From Schaalia odontolytica (GTDB lineage Bacteria > Actinomycetota > Actinomycetes > Actinomycetales > Actinomycetaceae), in NCBI RefSeq assembly GCF_009730335.1, contig NZ_CP046315.1, positions 682,001 through 746,000 of the forward strand: DNA of 64,000 bases, written 5' to 3'. The position numbers and the translations under genes are program-made. Below, piece after piece: positions 61,526 to 64,000 of the stretch (positions within the stretch are counted from its first letter, which is position 1; every line of letters begins with the position of its first letter). Under the pieces are notes generated by a model. It was not told where the DNA came from, made no database searches, and saw only the letters and a list, made by a program, of their open reading frames with translations.

Positions 61526-61971
61526 ACGCCACGCTGCGCGTCGCGGGCCCGGGCGACCTCGAACTCTTCGCCGCCCTCGAGGCCGAGGTGTTCGCCGAGG
61601 ACCCCTGGACCCCCTACATGATCGCCGAGGAACTCTCGTCCCCGGCTTCGCGCTATTGGATCGCCACGGATGAGTCAGGCGATGTCGCCGGATACGGCGG
61701 AGTCAAGGTCGGTGGAGACCAGGCCGACGTCATGACCATCGGCGTGCGCGCTCACGCGCGGGGGCGAGGCATCGGCTCGACCATCCTGGATGCCCTCCTG
61801 GAGTGGTCGCGTGAGGCTGGAGTGCGCGAGGTCTTCCTCGACGTGCGCCCCTCCAATAAGGGGGCCATCGGCCTGTACGAGTCCCGAGGTTTCGTTGAAA
61901 TCGGGCGTCGTCCGCGCTACTTCCGTAACCCCGTCGAAGAGGCCGTCGAGATGAGGGCGCCCCTGATCTGA
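61522..61971 (+). CDS. rimI: Ribosomal-protein-alanine N-acetyltransferase RimI (GNAT)
   Basis: GNAT-fold acetyltransferase of 149 residues, family of the enzyme that acetylates S18. The acetyl-CoA loop is VRAHARGRGIGSTIL (Q/RxxGxG/A form), followed by EVFLDVRPSNKGAIGLYESRGFVEIGRRPRYF, the RimI signature. It overlaps tsaB by four bases. In many actinobacteria tsaD follows, but here succinate dehydrogenase genes do. Confidence 0.92.
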   Translation: MNATLRVAGPGDLELFAALEAEVFAEDPWTPYMIAEELSSPASRYWIATDESGDVAGYGGVKVGGDQADVMTIGVRAHARGRGIGSTILDALLEWSREAGVREVFLDVRPSNKGAIGLYESRGFVEIGRRPRYFRNPVEEAVEMRAPLI

Positions 61972-62202
61972 GGCGATGCGACGACCGCCACTAAATAGGT
62001 ATGGTCGGTGTATCAAAATTCGTATCTGTTTACCCCCGTTTGCGGGGCCGATGGTCCTAGGTGTCTTCCTCGCGATAGCCGCTCAAGCTGCCCCAGATAA
62101 CCGCGGAAAATGGCCGAAAACGACACCGTGTTGAGATCCTTGGCGGGCGGCCTCGTGCCATGGTCCTACGAAGCGGAGGAAAAGCGTCGATATGCTCATG
62201 GC

Positions 62203-62916
62203 ATGGCCACTCAAAATGTCGCAACGAAGAAGCGCCGCGCGTGGACCACCAGCGTCTTTATTAAGCAGCTGATGGCTGTCTCGGGCTTCGTTTTCGTTTT
62301 CTTCTTGCTGTTCCACTCCTATGGCAACCTCAAGATGTTCCTGGGCGCGGAGGTCTACAACGACTACGCGCACTGGCTGCATGAAGAGGCTTTCGTGCCG
62401 ATCTTCCCGCACGGCGGATTCATCTGGGTATTCCGCGCCGCCATGGTGCTGATGCTCATCATCCACCTGTGGGCCGCCGCCTACACCTGGAAGCGTTCGC
62501 GTCGCGCTCGCTCCACCCGCTACGTCGTCAAGAAGTCCGTCTCGGACTCCTACGCGGCTCGCACCATGCGTATGAGCGGTGTTCTCATTCTGCTGATCCT
62601 GATCTTCCACATCGCTCACTTCACCACCGTGAGCCTGCCCGCGAAGGTCGCGAACTTCGGCGCTGACGTCACCACGCCCTACGCCCGTATGGTTGCTTCC
62701 TTCCAGTCGCCGGTCCTGGTGATCCTCTACGCCGTGTTCGTCGGCTGCGCCTGCATCCACGTCTCCCACGGCTTCTGGTCCATGTTCCAGTCGCTCGGGT
62801 GGGTGCGCAACGCGACCCGCAAGCCGCTGGTTCTCCTCTCGGGCCTGGTCGGTCTGGTCATCTTCGTGATGTTCATGGCCCCGCCCGTCGCCATCGTCAC
62901 CGGCTTGATCCACTGA
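62203..62916 (+). CDS. sdhC: Succinate dehydrogenase cytochrome b subunit
   Basis: Membrane anchor of the b558-type succinate dehydrogenase, 237 residues with about five membrane helices. Helix 1 ([25 protein letters not shown]) carries a heme-ligand type His and the family motif HxxGNL; further His residues appear in [18 protein letters not shown] and [14 protein letters not shown] 62203 gives a product of family length; an in-frame ATG at 62110 would add 31 residues. The good GGAGGA at 62175-62180 is poorly spaced for either. It is followed 16 bases later by sdhA. Confidence 0.88.
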   Translation: MATQNVATKKRRAWTTSVFIKQLMAVSGFVFVFFLLFHSYGNLKMFLGAEVYNDYAHWLHEEAFVPIFPHGGFIWVFRAAMVLMLIIHLWAAAYTWKRSRRARSTRYVVKKSVSDSYAARTMRMSGVLILLILIFHIAHFTTVSLPAKVANFGADVTTPYARMVASFQSPVLVILYAVFVGCACIHVSHGFWSMFQSLGWVRNATRKPLVLLSGLVGLVIFVMFMAPPVAIVTGLIH

Positions 62917-62932
62917 GGAAGGGCACGCAATC

Positions 62933-64000
62933 ATGACCGATACACTCATCCACGGCCTCTACCGTGAAGGCGAGAAGATCGCCGACACGAAGGCCCCCCA
63001 CGACGTCCCGATCGCGCAGCGCTGGGAACAGCGTAAGTTCAGCGCCGCGCTGGTCAACCCCGCCAACCGCCGTAAGCTGCGCGTCATCATCGTCGGCTCC
63101 GGCCTCGCGGGAGGTGCTGCCGCCGCCTCGCTCGGCGAAATGGGCTACAACGTCGACTGCTTCTTCTACCAGGACTCCGCCCGCCGCGCGCACTCCATCG
63201 CCGCGCAGGGTGGTATCAACGCCGCGAAGAACTACCGCAACGATAACGACTCCGTCTATCGTCTCTTCTACGACACGGTCAAGGGCGGCGACTACCGCGC
63301 TCGTGAGGACAACGTCTACCGCCTCGCCGAGGTCAGCGCCAACATCATCGACCAGTGCGTCGCGCAGGGCGTCCCCTTCGCCCGCGAGTACGGCGGCCTC
63401 CTCGACAACCGCTCCTTCGGTGGCGTGCAGGTGTCCCGTACGTTCTACGCGCGCGGCCAGACGGGTCAGCAGCTGCTGATCGGCGCCTACCAGGCGCTCG
63501 AGCGTCAGGTCGCGGCCGGCACCGTCAAGGAATACGCCCGCCACGAGATGGTCGAGCTCATCGTCGACGAAGGCAAGGCGCGCGGCATCATCGCCCGCGA
63601 CATGTCCACCGGCAAGCTCGAGACCTTCGTCGCCGACGCGGTCGTCCTGGCTACCGGCGGCTATGGCAACGTGTTCTTCCTGTCCACCAACGCGATGGGC
63701 TGCAACGCGACCGCTATCTGGCGTGCGTACCGCAAGGGCGCCTACTTCGGCAACCCCTGCTTCACGCAGATCCACCCCACGTGCATCCCCCAGCACGGCG
63801 ACCAGCAGTCGAAGCTGACCCTCATGTCGGAGTCGCTGCGTAACGACGGCCGTATCTGGGTTCCCAAGCGCGCTGAGGACTGCGAGAAGGACCCGCGTCA
63901 GATCCCCGAAGAGGATCGCGACTACTACCTGGAGCGCATCTACCCCTCCTTCGGTAACCTCGTGCCCCGCGACATCGCGTCGCGTCAGGCCAAGAACATG
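62933..64000 (+). CDS. sdhA: Succinate dehydrogenase flavoprotein subunit (partial, runs off the right edge)
   Basis: First 356 residues of the FAD subunit of succinate dehydrogenase, open to the last base of the window. The FAD-binding start is [18 protein letters not shown]; the His for covalent flavin attachment is in [17 protein letters not shown]; substrate-site segments include [14 protein letters not shown] and [14 protein letters not shown] 62933 follows GAGGAAGGG. The sequence type (with the [14 protein letters not shown] start) belongs to the actinobacterial sdhCAB form with a single cytochrome subunit; sdhB should follow. Confidence 0.97.
   Translation, partial: MTDTLIHGLYREGEKIADTKAPHDVPIAQRWEQRKFSAALVNPANRRKLRVIIVGSGLAGGAAAASLGEMGYNVDCFFYQDSARRAHSIAAQGGINAAKNYRNDNDSVYRLFYDTVKGGDYRAREDNVYRLAEVSANIIDQCVAQGVPFAREYGGLLDNRSFGGVQVSRTFYARGQTGQQLLIGAYQALERQVAAGTVKEYARHEMVELIVDEGKARGIIARDMSTGKLETFVADAVVLATGGYGNVFFLSTNAMGCNATAIWRAYRKGAYFGNPCFTQIHPTCIPQHGDQQSKLTLMSESLRNDGRIWVPKRAEDCEKDPRQIPEEDRDYYLERIYPSFGNLVPRDIASRQAKNM

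Overview
The window is a 64 kb piece of a high-GC actinobacterial chromosome. Gene content and order (rpoB-rpoC, str, S10/spc/alpha ribosomal operons, secY-adk-map, a zinc-type S14, an alpha operon without rpsD) together with secreted and intracellular glycosidases for host glycans fit an oral Actinomyces/Schaalia type organism. That placement is inference from the sequence alone; no 16S gene is present. No rRNA, tRNA, CRISPR array, prophage or insertion sequence was recognised.

Region 1 (1-6100): the 3' part of rpoB and all of rpoC, closed by a strong terminator. Region 2 (6100-11270): an interval that separates rpoC from rpsL. It holds a leaderless-looking restriction-like endonuclease gene flanked by a perfect 78 bp direct repeat, and a membrane-anchored, domain-permuted family 3 glycosidase. 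Region 3 (11270-37390): the translation and transcription core: rpsL-rpsG-fusA-tuf, then rpsJ to rplO, secY-adk-map, infA-rpmJ-rpsM-rpsK-rpoA-rplQ, a ROK kinase with truA, rplM-rpsI, and glmM. Strong hairpin terminators and several readable promoters divide it into transcription units.

Region 4 (37400-53930) is accessory and dedicated to sugars. A divergent pair, a sialidase without signal peptide and a NanT sialic acid transporter followed by a coupled TIM-barrel protein of unknown role, shares an intergenic region in which each promoter overlaps a TTGTCNGACAA-like site. This is the layout expected for a GntR/FadR-type sialic acid repressor encoded elsewhere. Next to it lie a LacI-family regulator, a LacZ-type beta-galactosidase, a three-gene carbohydrate ABC transporter without its own ATPase, and a 1232-residue secreted protein with a discoidin-like domain, a barrel of unrecognised glycosidase type and choline-binding-type repeats. 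A CTAACACGTGTTAG-like palindrome in front of the beta-galactosidase, the transporter and the secreted protein ties these into one probable regulon. The secreted enzyme would cut a surface glycan, the ABC system import the product and the cytoplasmic beta-galactosidase trim it.

Region 5 (53940-64000): housekeeping genes coaA (reverse), glmS, nnr, alr-tsaE-tsaB-rimI, and the start of a succinate dehydrogenase operon (sdhC, sdhA running off the right edge). glmM, glmS and the sialic acid genes all touch amino-sugar metabolism.

The most interesting items are the uncharacterised secreted glycosidase-like protein and its palindrome regulon, the unknown protein in the sialic acid operon with its predicted operators, the repeat-flanked endonuclease between rpoC and rpsL, and a recurring ACGAGGC/GCCTCGT stem in the terminators of this genome.
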